A stretch of DNA of 64,000 bases. Origin: CAJBVG01 sp044337515. GTDB lineage: Bacteria; Bacteroidota; Bacteroidia; Sphingobacteriales; Sphingobacteriaceae. Shown here in pieces: positions 17,527 through 25,842 of this stretch; position 1 is the first letter of the stretch; the number at the start of each line of letters is the position of its first letter. The stretch spans positions 116,641 through 180,640 of the forward strand of contig JBIINK010000001.1 of assembly GCA_044337515.1 (NCBI GenBank), given 5' to 3'. Position numbers and translations under genes: made by a program. The notes under the pieces were generated by a model. The model had not been told where the DNA came from, ran no database searches, and was given only the letters and a program-made list of their open reading frames with translations.

Positions 17527-18717
17527 ATGAAAACCATCGATTCCATCAATTTCCAAGGTAAACGCGCATTAATTCGTGTAGATTTTAATGTACCATTAAA
17601 TGCTGAATTTCAAATTACAGACGATACTCGTATGCAAGCTGCAGTTCCAACAATTAAGAAAATATTAAACGATGGTGGTTCAGTAGTGTTAATGTCGCAT
17701 TTAGGTAGGCCGAAAGAAGGACCTGTAGAAAAATACTCTTTAAATCATATTGTTAAACACTTAGCCGAACTAACTGGTGCAACTATTTCGTTTGCTAACG
17801 ATTGCATTTCGGATGATTCTTATGCTAAATCATCAGCTTTAAAAGCTGGAGAGATTTTATTGTTAGAAAATTTACGTTTTTATAAAGAAGAAGAAAAAGG
17901 GGATGAGGCTTTTGCTGAAAAATTAGCTAAGCATGGTGATGTTTATGTAAACGATGCCTTTGGTACAGCACACCGTGCACATGCTTCGACAACCATCGTA
18001 GCTGAGTTTTTCCCTGATGCAAAAGTGTTCGGTTATGTAATGGCCAACGAATTAAAAAATGCAGAAAAAGTAATGAACCATGCTGATCGTCCATTTACAG
18101 CAATTATGGGTGGTGCAAAAGTTTCAGATAAAATTTTATTGATTGAGAAATTATTAGACACCGTAAACTCCATTATTATAGGTGGTGGTATGGCGTATAC
18201 TTTTGCGAAAGCAATGGGAGGTTCTATTGGTGGTTCATTAGTAGAAGAAGATAAATTACCATTAGCATTACAACTTATTGAAAAAGCAAAAGCAAAAGGA
18301 GTGAACCTAGCTTTGCCTATTGATTCTATTATTGCTGATGCGTTCAATAACGATGCTAATATCTCTAAAGCTAATAACGATTCTATTCCTGATGGTTGGA
18401 TGGGTTTAGATATTGGCGAAAATTCTACCAAAACGTTTAAAGAAATTATAGGTAACTCTAAAACTATTTTATGGAATGGTCCGATGGGTGTTTTTGAAAT
18501 GAGCAATTTTGAAAATGGCACCAAGCAAATTGCCTTAGCAGTTGTTGAAGCAACAAAGAACGGAGCATTCTCTTTAATTGGTGGTGGCGATTCTGCCGCT
18601 GCTGTAGCGAAGTTTAATTTAACAGATGATGTTTCTTACGTATCAACTGGTGGTGGTGCTTTACTCGAATATATGGAGGGGAAGGTGTTGCCGGGAGTAG
18701 CCGCTATTCTTAATTAG
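17527..18717 (+). CDS. pgk: Phosphoglycerate kinase
   Basis: 396 residues from the ATG at 17527; ten extra in-frame codons upstream overlap the promoter and are excluded. This glycolytic enzyme makes ATP from 1,3-bisphosphoglycerate. It shows the family signature RALIRVDFNVPLN near the N-terminus, the SHLGRPK motif, VNDAFGTAHRAHAST, the hinge and nucleotide-binding GGGDSAAAV near residue 363, and an STGGGALLEY end. Length is normal. The stop codon lies within a TTAGGAA repeat array shared with the convergent gapA. Confidence 0.98.
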   Translation: MKTIDSINFQGKRALIRVDFNVPLNAEFQITDDTRMQAAVPTIKKILNDGGSVVLMSHLGRPKEGPVEKYSLNHIVKHLAELTGATISFANDCISDDSYAKSSALKAGEILLLENLRFYKEEEKGDEAFAEKLAKHGDVYVNDAFGTAHRAHASTTIVAEFFPDAKVFGYVMANELKNAEKVMNHADRPFTAIMGGAKVSDKILLIEKLLDTVNSIIIGGGMAYTFAKAMGGSIGGSLVEEDKLPLALQLIEKAKAKGVNLALPIDSIIADAFNNDANISKANNDSIPDGWMGLDIGENSTKTFKEIIGNSKTILWNGPMGVFEMSNFENGTKQIALAVVEATKNGAFSLIGGGDSAAAVAKFNLTDDVSYVSTGGGALLEYMEGKVLPGVAAILN

Positions 18718-18899
18718 GAATTAAGAATTAGGAATTAGGAATTTTTTTTATTTGTCGGAGTGTTTTCATTCCGACATTTTTTTTGTTTTTTAAGTTGTTC
18801 CCTATTTTAAGAATATCACCTACGCAGCACTAAATTCCTAATTCCTAATTCCTAATTCCTAATTCCTAATTCCTAATTTGTAATTCCTAATTCCTAATT
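18714..18899. repeat. Inverted arrays of TTAGGAA / TTCCTAA between pgk and gapA
   Basis: About three and a half TTAGGAA-type units directly follow pgk (18714-18742). More than nine TTCCTAA units (18834-18899) precede the gapA 3' end, giving complementary arms. The pgk stop (TAG) and the last gapA codons (for IRN and stop) are made of repeat units, so the arrays extend into both coding regions. Confidence 0.85.
18753..18785. terminator. Bidirectional terminator between pgk and gapA
   Basis: A stem TGTCGGA..TCCGACA with a short loop is flanked by T-runs on the right and A/T-rich sequence on the left, so it can serve both convergent genes. Confidence 0.75.
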
Positions 18900-19885
18900 T
18901 TTATACAGAGTTCCACCAATCGGTTCGAGTAGCCCCATTCGTTATCGTACCAGCCTACTACTTTAACCAGTTTACCTACTATGGAAGTCAACTGAGCATC
19001 GAAGATGCAGGAGTGAGGGTTTTCTTGTATGTCGATGGAGACAATCGGATCTTCAGTATATTCTAAAATTCCTTTCAATTCATTTTCGGAAGAGCGTTTA
19101 AACGCAGCATTAATTTCGTCTACCGTCACTTTTTTATTTAATACGCAAGTGAAATCGGTTAAGGAACCATTGGGTACAGGAACACGAATTCCGGCGCCTC
19201 CGAGTTTCCCTTCTAGGTGAGGGAAAATACTGGTAATTGCTTTTGCTGCACCAGTACTTGTAGGAATCATCGACACTGCTGCTGCACGTGCTCTGCGTAA
19301 ATCGCGGTGAGGAGCATCGTGTAAGTTTTGATCGCCAGTATACGAATGCACTGTAGTGATGTAACCATCTTCTATTCCACCTAAATCATCTAATACTTTT
19401 ACCATGGGTGCCACATTGTTGGTAGTGCATGATGCATTGGAGATAATGGTATGTTTTTCGTTTAATATAGAATCATTAATACCGAGCACAATGGTTGGTA
19501 TATCTTTACCTTCTGGAGGTGCGGAAAGGATTACTTGTTTCGCCCCAGCTTGTAAGTGTAAATTAGCCTTCTCACGACTTAGAAACTTTCCGGTCGACTC
19601 TATGACTACATCTACCCCTAAACTGCCCCAAGGGAGCGCGCTAGGGTCTTTTTCAGCGAATGTTTTAATCAATTGACCATTGATGAGTAAACCATCCGCG
19701 GTAGCCACTACTGAGCCCTGAAAGCCACGATGAATAGAATCGTATTTAAATAGATGAGCAAGTGTAGCGTTATCGGTAATGTCGTTTATGGCAACAACCT
19801 CTATTGCAGGGTTTAATAGGGCATTTCTAAGAAATACTCTTCCAATTCGTCCGAAGCCGTTAATGGCTACTTTTACTTTGCTCAT
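18887..19885 (-). CDS. gapA: Glyceraldehyde-3-phosphate dehydrogenase
   Basis: 332 residues, the normal length for a type I GAPDH. The N-terminal NAD-binding motif INGFGRIGR (residues 8-16) and the catalytic cysteine in SNASCTTNNVAP (about residue 150) are intact, as is the C-terminal WYDNEWGYSNRL segment. It converts glyceraldehyde-3-phosphate, NAD and phosphate to 1,3-bisphosphoglycerate, the substrate of the adjacent convergent pgk. The last codons lie inside the repeat array. Confidence 0.98.
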   Translation of the reverse strand: MSKVKVAINGFGRIGRVFLRNALLNPAIEVVAINDITDNATLAHLFKYDSIHRGFQGSVVATADGLLINGQLIKTFAEKDPSALPWGSLGVDVVIESTGKFLSREKANLHLQAGAKQVILSAPPEGKDIPTIVLGINDSILNEKHTIISNASCTTNNVAPMVKVLDDLGGIEDGYITTVHSYTGDQNLHDAPHRDLRRARAAAVSMIPTSTGAAKAITSIFPHLEGKLGGAGIRVPVPNGSLTDFTCVLNKKVTVDEINAAFKRSSENELKGILEYTEDPIVSIDIQENPHSCIFDAQLTSIVGKLVKVVGWYDNEWGYSNRLVELCIKIRN

Positions 19886-20022
19886 GGGTATAGAATTATG
19901 ATACTAAATTACAGTTTATTGATAAATGTGTGATTATGTTCAATGCTTTATGTGTTAAACTATTGAAAATGAGTAATTATTATATTCAAATAGAGTTTAA
20001 TGCTACTTTTTTCAAAAAAATA

Positions 20023-20053
20023 TTTGCAATCAATCATTAAAATATTACTTTTG
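20023..20053 (+). promoter_or_regulatory. Consensus Bacteroidota promoter for tRNA-Glu
   Basis: TTTG at 20023-20026, a 19-bp spacer, and TACTTTTG at 20046-20053 form a perfect match to the known sigma-ABfr consensus TTTG-N19-TAnnTTTG. It ends 38 bp before the tRNA gene. This confirms the transcription machinery of the host and calibrates other promoter calls here. Confidence 0.8.
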
Positions 20054-20091
20054 CAATCCCAAAGCGGTACCAATTATTAGGGAAACGCAAT

Positions 20092-20163
20092 GGCCCGTTC
20101 GTCTAGGGGTTAGGACAGGAGATTTTCATTCTTCAAACAGGGGTTCGATTCCCCTACGGGCTA
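20092..20163 (+). tRNA. tRNA-Glu (TTC anticodon)
   Basis: 72 nt without encoded CCA. The acceptor stem is GGCCCGT/ACGGGCT with a G-U first pair, and the D arm has the TCTAGGGGTTAGGA form. The anticodon stem is GGAGA/TCTTC with loop TTTTCAT (anticodon TTC), and the T arm is AGGGG-TTCGATT-CCCCT. All stems pair. Consensus promoter upstream and a strong terminator downstream. Confidence 0.95.
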
Positions 20164-20204
20164 CGACCAATGTGCAAATGCGTAAATATGCAAATGTGCA
20201 AATG

Positions 20205-20234
20205 AAGGCTTCAACATAGTTGAAGCCTTTTTTG
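20205..20234 (+). terminator. Rho-independent terminator after tRNA-Glu
   Basis: An 11-bp perfect stem AAGGCTTCAAC / GTTGAAGCCTT with a 3-nt loop followed by a run of T. Confidence 0.9.
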
Positions 20235-20725
20235 TTTCGCGCAACGAGTATCAAATTGTCGAATTGTCGAATTGTCGAATTGTCGAATTGTCGAAGGGTA
20301 GAAATGTCGAATAGTCGAAGTGTAGAACTGTAGAATTTTCGAAAAATCTATCCCAAGAACCCTAAGTATCGAAATCGTGAAGCAATACTATGAAAGATGA
20401 AAAAAGTAGAAAACATCACGATTCAGCGGAGCGAAGCGTAGCTAATATTGGTATTTTAAAGAAGAATAGAAGTGATTTTTTTTTCACTATTGTTAATTTT
20501 ATTCTTTTAAATACCAATATTCAAAAAAAGACGAAATGCTACTATTCAAAAAGAAAAGAAGATTTTTATTCTTATAAATACCAATATTCAAAAAAAGAGT
20601 CTTATTGTTCTTTAAAATATGAAAATTCAAAAAGAAGACTTTTATTCTTTTTTCATATTATTGTATCACGATTTCTATACTTCTATAGTTCTAAGATTCT
20701 ACAGTTCTACACTTTACGCAATAGA
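20235..20725. repeat. Repeat-rich non-coding region with nested inverted repeats
   Basis: No convincing gene in about 490 bp. It begins with 8-bp ATTGTCGA-type units (about 20255-20300) and GTAGAA-type units. A 19-bp sequence at 20318-20336 returns as a perfect reverse complement at 20696-20714. Inside, AATATTGGTATTT (near 20440) pairs with AAATACCAATATT at about 20507 and again at about 20576. Each of the latter is followed by CAAAAAAAG and AAAAGAA-rich sequence. The 140-codon open frame through this region is low-complexity Lys/Tyr/Ser/Phe and is judged non-coding. A structured RNA or a decayed mobile element is possible. Confidence 0.65.
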
Positions 20726-21259
20726 CTAAAACTTATAGTACAAGGCAAGTTCACCGGTTACATTCAAGCCTTTGAAATTATCATAAGCAGCATATCCTGC
20801 CATGAAATTTAAACCAACTCGTTTAGCAATAATAATTTCTACACCAAAACCTAATCCATTATTAAAGTAAGACTCAGTAACTCGTTGTGTAGTACTAACC
20901 GTAGGGTTATTAGGATCAAATACATATTGTAAACTAGAATCGTAATAAAAGTGATTCGCTTGGTATAAATAGAAGTTAGTGCTTTTGTTTTCATTCAACA
21001 TGTATAAAAATGTTGCGCCTAAACTGTATCTCGTGGTTTCACTATTTTTAAAAGGAGCAAAATTAACTTGTGTACCAAAACGTTTTGGAACATATCGGAA
21101 TGATAATCCGTAACCTGTAGCAAAACCTGCACCACCACCAACACCGTACTTGAACTTAGTTAGGGGTTCTTGTTCATTTGTGTTTTGAGCATTTGCTTGA
21201 ACACTTACAAATAAAAATAAAATAAAACTGATTATTAGAATTTTGGAGATCGTTTTCAT
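20726..21259 (-). CDS. Outer-membrane beta-barrel protein, small
   Basis: 177 residues with a signal peptide (residues 1-24, ending ANAQ). The mature part consists of alternating strands such as FKYGVGGGAGFATGYGLSFRYVP and GLGFGVEIIIAKRVGLNFMAGY, and it ends in ELALYYKF with the terminal aromatic expected for barrel insertion. About eight strands are plausible. The function is unknown; similar small barrels in Bacteroidota are often annotated only as outer-membrane or porin-family proteins. Confidence 0.8.
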   Translation of the reverse strand: MKTISKILIISFILFLFVSVQANAQNTNEQEPLTKFKYGVGGGAGFATGYGLSFRYVPKRFGTQVNFAPFKNSETTRYSLGATFLYMLNENKSTNFYLYQANHFYYDSSLQYVFDPNNPTVSTTQRVTESYFNNGLGFGVEIIIAKRVGLNFMAGYAAYDNFKGLNVTGELALYYKF

Positions 21260-21328
21260 AATATTAGAATTAATTGTTAAAATTAATACTAATTCAACTA
21301 ATAAACGATAAATATGGTATTGCTGTTC

Positions 21329-21874
21329 TTAGTAGGTCTTTTTGACGATGTCCTTTACAATATTATCTAATTCTAAGGTTAAATCCTGGATAGTTAATAA
21401 GATTGTTTTTTGCTCTTCAGTACCCTCGAATTTTTGAATATCAAAAACCTCTAATAGGCCTAAAATATTTACAATAGGGGCACGTACAATATGAGATTGT
21501 ATATAGGCTATTTTCTCTAAGCTTTCTTCAGAAGTGATGTCTTTAAAATATGCAGCTGCATACATTATGCCATCTTCTTCGAAATTATTAGAAGCTGATA
21601 TTTTTACAGGAACTCTATTTCCATTTTGATGTAAAACATAGGTATTTATTTCTTTGTACCCTTCAGTAGAAGTGAATTCTTTGAATTTAGCTATGATGAA
21701 TTCCAAATCCTCAGGCGGATGTAAAGTAGTTTGATTTTTTCCAATCAACTCTTCGCGAGAATAACCAACCAATAGACAAGCAACATCATTTGCGTATACA
21801 ATCAATCCAGTACTTGATTCTGCGATGAATAATGCATCGGTACTGCTCTTAAGTAATGAGCGTAATAATCCCAT
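21329..21874 (-). CDS. PAS-domain protein with a kinase-like tail but no ATPase domain
   Basis: 181 residues from the ATG at 21874 (a TTG two codons earlier is in frame). One PAS domain spans about residues 5-115 (ESSTGLIVYANDVACLLVGYS, GNRVPVKISAS, AAYFKDIT). It is followed by an IQSHIVRAPIVNILGL segment that looks like a HisKA dimerisation helix of the SHxVRAP type. The protein ends there, with no HATPase_c domain, so it cannot autophosphorylate alone. It could accept phosphate or dimerise with a kinase; the TPR kinase at 22013 is divergently adjacent. Confidence 0.8.
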   Translation of the reverse strand: MGLLRSLLKSSTDALFIAESSTGLIVYANDVACLLVGYSREELIGKNQTTLHPPEDLEFIIAKFKEFTSTEGYKEINTYVLHQNGNRVPVKISASNNFEEDGIMYAAAYFKDITSEESLEKIAYIQSHIVRAPIVNILGLLEVFDIQKFEGTEEQKTILLTIQDLTLELDNIVKDIVKKTY

Positions 21875-21930
21875 ATGCAAAGGAAGTTAATGTAATTGCG
21901 ATTATCATTACTACATTTAGTAGTATTGAT

Positions 21931-21963
21931 AATGAATAGGTAATGAATAGGTAATGAATAGGT
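21931..21963 (+). promoter_or_regulatory. Three 11-bp direct repeats upstream of the TPR kinase
   Basis: AATGAATAGGT occurs three times in perfect tandem with an 11-bp period, about one helical turn. A TATTTTCG box (21983-21990, close to TAnnTTTG) follows 19 bp after the array, so the repeats occupy the -33 position and above, as expected for activator sites. The gene starts at 22013. Confidence 0.5.
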
Positions 21964-22012
21964 AATACAGTATATAATTGGCTATTTTCGTATAACTCAA
22001 CAACAACAACGT

Positions 22013-23971
22013 ATGCGTAGGATTATTTTAACCATACTTATTTCAGTGTTTTGCACAGTTACTTATGCGCAAAAGCTTTCTAAAAATAAGTATTTATCAG
22101 ATTTGTCAGTATCTAAAGAAGACACGAATCGCATTGCCATATATGAAGGCTTAATCTTACACTATAAATATATTAAGTCAGATTCTGCTAATTTTTATCT
22201 GGCATTAGGTAAATCCCTATCTGAAAAATTAAATCACGTTAAGGGAATAGCCATAATGTTAAAGTGTGAAGGCGAGATAAAGGAAGCTCACTCCGACCTT
22301 TCGGGTGCTCGAAAATCAGAATTAAATGCCTTAGAATTATTTTATCACATCAATTACCAAGAAGGAATTTCAACTACATATGGTGAACTTGGAGTTATAG
22401 AGGCTAAGCTTGGGAATTACAAATTGGCTACAAGTTATTTTTTGCGTTCATTAATGATAAACGAAAAGATAAATAATAAAGCAGGTGTTATTCAAAATAA
22501 TATTTCACTTGGAGTAATTAATATAAAAGTTAGGAATTTCAAGAAAGCTTTTAATTATTTAGACCATGCTATATCTTTAGCTCACGATAGCTCTGCTCAA
22601 TCATTTTTAGATGCATGTAATAACCTTGGGTCACTTTTTGCAATGCAAAATGATTTGAATAAAGCTTTGTATTATTTTGAAATGGCATTAGAGCACTCTA
22701 GCGAAATTCAAAACCCACGTCTTAAAGTAATTATTATTACAAATATCGCAAATGCATATTCTAATTTAAATCAAGCAAATAAAGCTATTCAGTTTTATAA
22801 TGAAGCATTAAGTTTATGTAAGCGGTATCATTTACCTGAAGAAGAAGCCAGAGCTATCTATAATATTGGAGTAATGTATGAATACTCGGATCCTAAGAAA
22901 GCTATTCAACTCTTTGATCAAGCGTTAGAGGTGGCTATAAGGATGCATCTTAAACAATTCTGTGCGGAGATTTATGAATCAATTTATGTGATAAAACGAG
23001 ACATGAAAGACTTCCAAGGAGCTTGTTATGCATTTGAACAATTTCATGTTTATAGTGATTCTGTCACAAAAATGAATAATAATGCTGAGATTGAATTAGT
23101 TCAATCCACATTTGAATTAGAAAAATCGAATGCGAAAATAAATGAATTAGAATTAACTGCAGAGAAAAAAAAGTTGCAAGCAGAATTAACTTGGATATTA
23201 ATTGTCGGCATTTTAAGTTTTCTATTCGTAATTGGTTATGCATTATACAAAAGAAATAAATACAATATTAAGTTGCTTCGCTCAATACAAGTGAGAGATA
23301 AATTGCTTTCTATTATTGCACACGATTTACGTTCACCAATTAATAATGTATTGATGATATTATTAGAGTTAGAAAACAATCAATTGAGTGAGGAAGAAAA
23401 AAGTACTTTGTTTGATGCGTTGAAAAAACAAACAGAAATGTCGTTAGTAACTTTAGAAAATATTTTAAGCTGGGGGCAATTTCAGTTGCGTAATGTAAAT
23501 GTAAATCAAGAAGTATTTAATTTAAATGAAGTAATTCAAAATAATATTTCATTAGTAGAGGTAAGTTTAAAAAACAAAGAGATTACTGTCGAAGCTGATA
23601 TTGATCAAAACATCGAGCTATATACAGATATGAATCAATTTGATTTTGTAGTAAGAAACTTGCTTTCGAATGCTATAAAGTTTTCGAATTATAGATCAAC
23701 TATTTTGATAAAAGCAGAGACAGTAAATAATAACGAAATAAAGCTATCGATAATAGATCATGGTGTTGGGATAAGCGATGAAAACTTGGTTCTATTATTT
23801 GGAGTGAATCAGAAAGTAAATGTTGGAACAGCTAAAGAAAAGGGAAGTGGATTGGGATTGTTACTATGTAAAGAATTTGTAGAGGCAAACCATGGAGAGA
23901 TAGGAGTGAAGTCTAAGTTGAATAATGGCAGCACTTTTTACTTCACCAGTAAAATAGCAGGTAAGCTATAA
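22013..23971 (+). CDS. TPR-containing sensor histidine kinase
   Basis: 652 residues. A signal peptide (1-19, TYAQ) is followed by about seven TPR-type helical repeats (residues about 60-350, e.g. NNLGSLFAMQNDLNKALYYF), a coiled segment, one TM helix near 390-410, the HisKA box with H437 in IIAHDLRSPINNV, and HATPase_c with NLLSNAIKFS, DHGVGIS and GSGLGLLLCKEF. The periplasmic TPR sensor layout is common in Bacteroidota. No response regulator is adjacent. Two further kinases of this type lie at 46622 and 56377. Confidence 0.93.
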   Translation: MRRIILTILISVFCTVTYAQKLSKNKYLSDLSVSKEDTNRIAIYEGLILHYKYIKSDSANFYLALGKSLSEKLNHVKGIAIMLKCEGEIKEAHSDLSGARKSELNALELFYHINYQEGISTTYGELGVIEAKLGNYKLATSYFLRSLMINEKINNKAGVIQNNISLGVINIKVRNFKKAFNYLDHAISLAHDSSAQSFLDACNNLGSLFAMQNDLNKALYYFEMALEHSSEIQNPRLKVIIITNIANAYSNLNQANKAIQFYNEALSLCKRYHLPEEEARAIYNIGVMYEYSDPKKAIQLFDQALEVAIRMHLKQFCAEIYESIYVIKRDMKDFQGACYAFEQFHVYSDSVTKMNNNAEIELVQSTFELEKSNAKINELELTAEKKKLQAELTWILIVGILSFLFVIGYALYKRNKYNIKLLRSIQVRDKLLSIIAHDLRSPINNVLMILLELENNQLSEEEKSTLFDALKKQTEMSLVTLENILSWGQFQLRNVNVNQEVFNLNEVIQNNISLVEVSLKNKEITVEADIDQNIELYTDMNQFDFVVRNLLSNAIKFSNYRSTILIKAETVNNNEIKLSIIDHGVGISDENLVLLFGVNQKVNVGTAKEKGSGLGLLLCKEFVEANHGEIGVKSKLNNGSTFYFTSKIAGKL

Positions 23972-23973
23972 AT

Positions 23974-24001
23974 AAAAAAGCCGCTCAAGAGCGGCTTTTT
24001 T
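23974..24001 (+). terminator. Rho-independent terminator of the TPR kinase gene
   Basis: The stem AAGCCGCTC / GAGCGGCTT with an AA loop is followed by six T and preceded by an A-run, so it could also act on the opposite strand for csp. Confidence 0.92.
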
Positions 24002-24022
24002 AGATTTATAGTTAGAATATAA

Positions 24023-24214
24023 TTATCTTACTACTTCAACACGAACTGCGTTCATGCCTTTTTTACCTCTTTCAACTTCGAATGTTACTTCGTCGTTTTC
24101 GCGGATCTCATCAATTAATCCTGAAGTGTGAACGAAGATGTCTTCGCTTGAATCTGATGGTGTAATAAACCCAAAACCTTTTGAGTTATTAAAAAATTTA
24201 ACTTTTCCTTGCAT
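24023..24214 (-). CDS. Cold-shock domain protein (CspA family)
   Basis: 63 residues, one OB-fold cold-shock domain with both RNA-binding motifs, KGFGFITP (RNP1) and DIFVHTSG (RNP2). It acts as a single-stranded RNA/DNA-binding chaperone. Length is typical. A TACTTTTG -7 box lies 52 bp upstream, giving a short 5' leader of about 45 nt. Confidence 0.97.
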   Translation of the reverse strand: MQGKVKFFNNSKGFGFITPSDSSEDIFVHTSGLIDEIRENDEVTFEVERGKKGMNAVRVEVVR

Positions 24215-24586
24215 TGTATTATTTATAAATATTAAAATTTCACTAGCCTATTTTATGCTAGCTCACAAAAGTACCCCTAATTATCTGATAAACCTAATTA
24301 AATTTAGTTAAGTCCCTCTAAAGCAGTTTAAACCAAGTTTCCCGCTCCCAGAATTTGTCAATTTATTGGGAAATGCTGCTTTTGCCTCTAAATCCTTTAT
24401 CCATTTCAGTAGCCATTTTTACCCATTCAGCATATTACCCCAATTATATGACAAAAATCATATTTGTTAATGAGGTATATCATAAACAAGCTGTTTTCTT
24501 CATCTTAATTTTGAATATGCAAAACGAGGTATAGGCGATACTTCAAAAGAAATTACAAATCACAAAATTTTTAAACTATAATAATT
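24215..24586. other. Divergent intergenic region csp / YceI operon
   Basis: The 372-bp gap holds no gene. Near its left end a minus-strand TACTTTTG (24266-24273) is the probable csp -7 box, and a TAGC...GCTA hairpin lies at about 24244-24262. On the right it carries the CRP/FNR-like dyads and a TAATTTTG box for the YceI operon, listed separately. The middle 170 bp shows nothing I can name. Confidence 0.6.
24448..24513 (+). promoter_or_regulatory. Tandem CRP/FNR-like dyads and -7 box (promoter 1 of redox island)
   Basis: Two dyads, ATGACAAAAATCAT (24448-24461) and ATGAGGTATATCAT (24470-24483), are of the form ATGA-N6-TCAT with centres 22 bp apart. TAATTTTG follows at 24506-24513, and no TTTG is present at -33. 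The second dyad therefore sits where a class II activator binds, near -41. The same layout with identical spacing occurs at 28654 and 31581. Confidence 0.75.
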
Positions 24587-25345
24587 ATGAAAACGAAGTC
24601 AATTAAAACACTCCTAATCGCATCAGTTGCTGTTATTGGGTTGGCAATTACATTTATGAGTAGTTGCAAAAAAGAAAACACATTTGAACTATTAACTGTA
24701 AGTGGTAACACAGGTACAGATGTTATCGATGCAAGAATTGGTGGTATTGCTGTTCCTCCATCTTATACTACACCTGGTGCATGGAAAGTAGATAAATCAC
24801 ACAGTAATGTAATGTGGGAAACAAAATACTACGCAAATGGTGCATTACTAACTGGTCGTTTCAATATTTTCGAAATGAAAGTTAATTTTGATCAAGCAAA
24901 TCCAGCAAATTCTAGTATTAAAGCTTGGGTTCAATTATCAACTTATAATACAGGTGAACCAGGTCGTGATGCATACGGTAAATGCGGTCCAGGTTATATG
25001 GGTGTTGCTTTTGATACATTAAGTAAAAACCCTACAGTATTAGGTCCACGTGCAAGTACAGATACTGCTTGGTTTACAAGCACATCAATTAAAAAATACG
25101 GTAATGGTTATTTAGTAACTGGTGATTTCAAATTCAGAGGTGTAACTAGATCAATTGATATGCCAATGAGTTACACAGGTATTTCAACTTCTACTAATGC
25201 TACTACTGGTAAGAAAACTGATAGAGCTGGTTTGCAAGGAGAATTTGGTATCAATGCATTAACAGTGTTCGGAGTTACATCAACTTCTATTGCTGACCTT
25301 GTAACGATTCGAGTAGATTGCAATATGGTAACAGTCGCTTATTAA
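24587..25345 (+). CDS. YceI-family lipoprotein
   Basis: 252 residues. A lipoprotein signal peptide has its lipobox cysteine in FMSSCKKE near residue 27. The mature part is a YceI lipocalin-like beta-barrel: AWKVDKSHSNVMWETKY at the start, then LTGRFNIFEMKVNFD, GYLVTGDFKFRGVTRSIDMP and FGINALTVFG. YceI proteins bind isoprenoid lipids such as quinones in the periplasm. It leads the first CRP/FNR-like operon of the redox island, which fits a quinone-linked role, but the ligand is unknown. Confidence 0.9.
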   Translation: MKTKSIKTLLIASVAVIGLAITFMSSCKKENTFELLTVSGNTGTDVIDARIGGIAVPPSYTTPGAWKVDKSHSNVMWETKYYANGALLTGRFNIFEMKVNFDQANPANSSIKAWVQLSTYNTGEPGRDAYGKCGPGYMGVAFDTLSKNPTVLGPRASTDTAWFTSTSIKKYGNGYLVTGDFKFRGVTRSIDMPMSYTGISTSTNATTGKKTDRAGLQGEFGINALTVFGVTSTSIADLVTIRVDCNMVTVAY

Positions 25346-25401
25346 TTAAGTGGTAGTCTAAATATTAATATATCGTATAACAAATTCAAAAAATTACAAT
25401 T

Positions 25402-25767
25402 ATGAAAACTATAAAATTATCAATTATATTATTATTTGTATCAGTATTCGCCATCACGTCTTGTTCTAAAGATGCAGGTTTCGAAGGTACAAATACAATT
25501 AAGGGTGCAGTATTACAAGGTACTACTCCAGTAGCAGGTGCAATAGTTCATATCGCTTTTGGTACTAAATCAGAAACAACAACTTTCGATGCTACTACAA
25601 TTACTGATGCATCTGGAAATTACAAATTCGTAGGATTACAAAAGGGTGATTATTTTGTTGACGCAGAATACACAACTAATTTAAATATTTTACTTAGTTC
25701 AGGTGGTGCCGCAGTTACATTAGGTGGTACTAAGGGTGAAATCACAGTTGATTTAACAGTACAATAA
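25402..25767 (+). CDS. Small lipoprotein with carboxypeptidase-regulatory-like domain
   Basis: 121 residues. The lipobox is AITSC near residue 21. The rest is a single Ig-like carboxypeptidase regulatory fold (NTIKGAVLQGTTPVAGAIVHIAF, ITDASGNYKFVGLQKGDYFVDAEY, and a closing EITVDLTV strand). Such domains give structural support on the cell surface rather than catalysis. It follows the YceI gene after 56 bp and precedes a terminator. Confidence 0.82.
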   Translation: MKTIKLSIILLFVSVFAITSCSKDAGFEGTNTIKGAVLQGTTPVAGAIVHIAFGTKSETTTFDATTITDASGNYKFVGLQKGDYFVDAEYTTNLNILLSSGGAAVTLGGTKGEITVDLTVQ

Positions 25768-25780
25768 TAATTATGATAGT

Positions 25781-25816
25781 ACAGGGTGAGGTAGGAATTA
25801 TCTCACCCTGTTTTTA
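25781..25816 (+). terminator. Terminator or attenuator before the first heme module
   Basis: A perfect 10-bp stem ACAGGGTGAG / CTCACCCTGT is followed by TTTTT. The next gene starts only 26 bp beyond it with no promoter visible between, so the downstream genes are probably expressed by partial read-through. Confidence 0.8.
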
Positions 25817-25842
25817 TTACTAATCAAATCGAAAAATCGAAT

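Noticed and set aside
20235..20725. An insertion sequence next to tRNA-Glu
   Set aside because: No transposase remnant is visible, and no direct duplication of the tRNA 3' end was found.
20390..20812. A 140-codon plus-strand open frame
   Set aside because: It is low-complexity (Lys, Tyr, Ser, Phe) and built from the inverted and direct repeats of the region, and its end overlaps the beta-barrel gene on the other strand.
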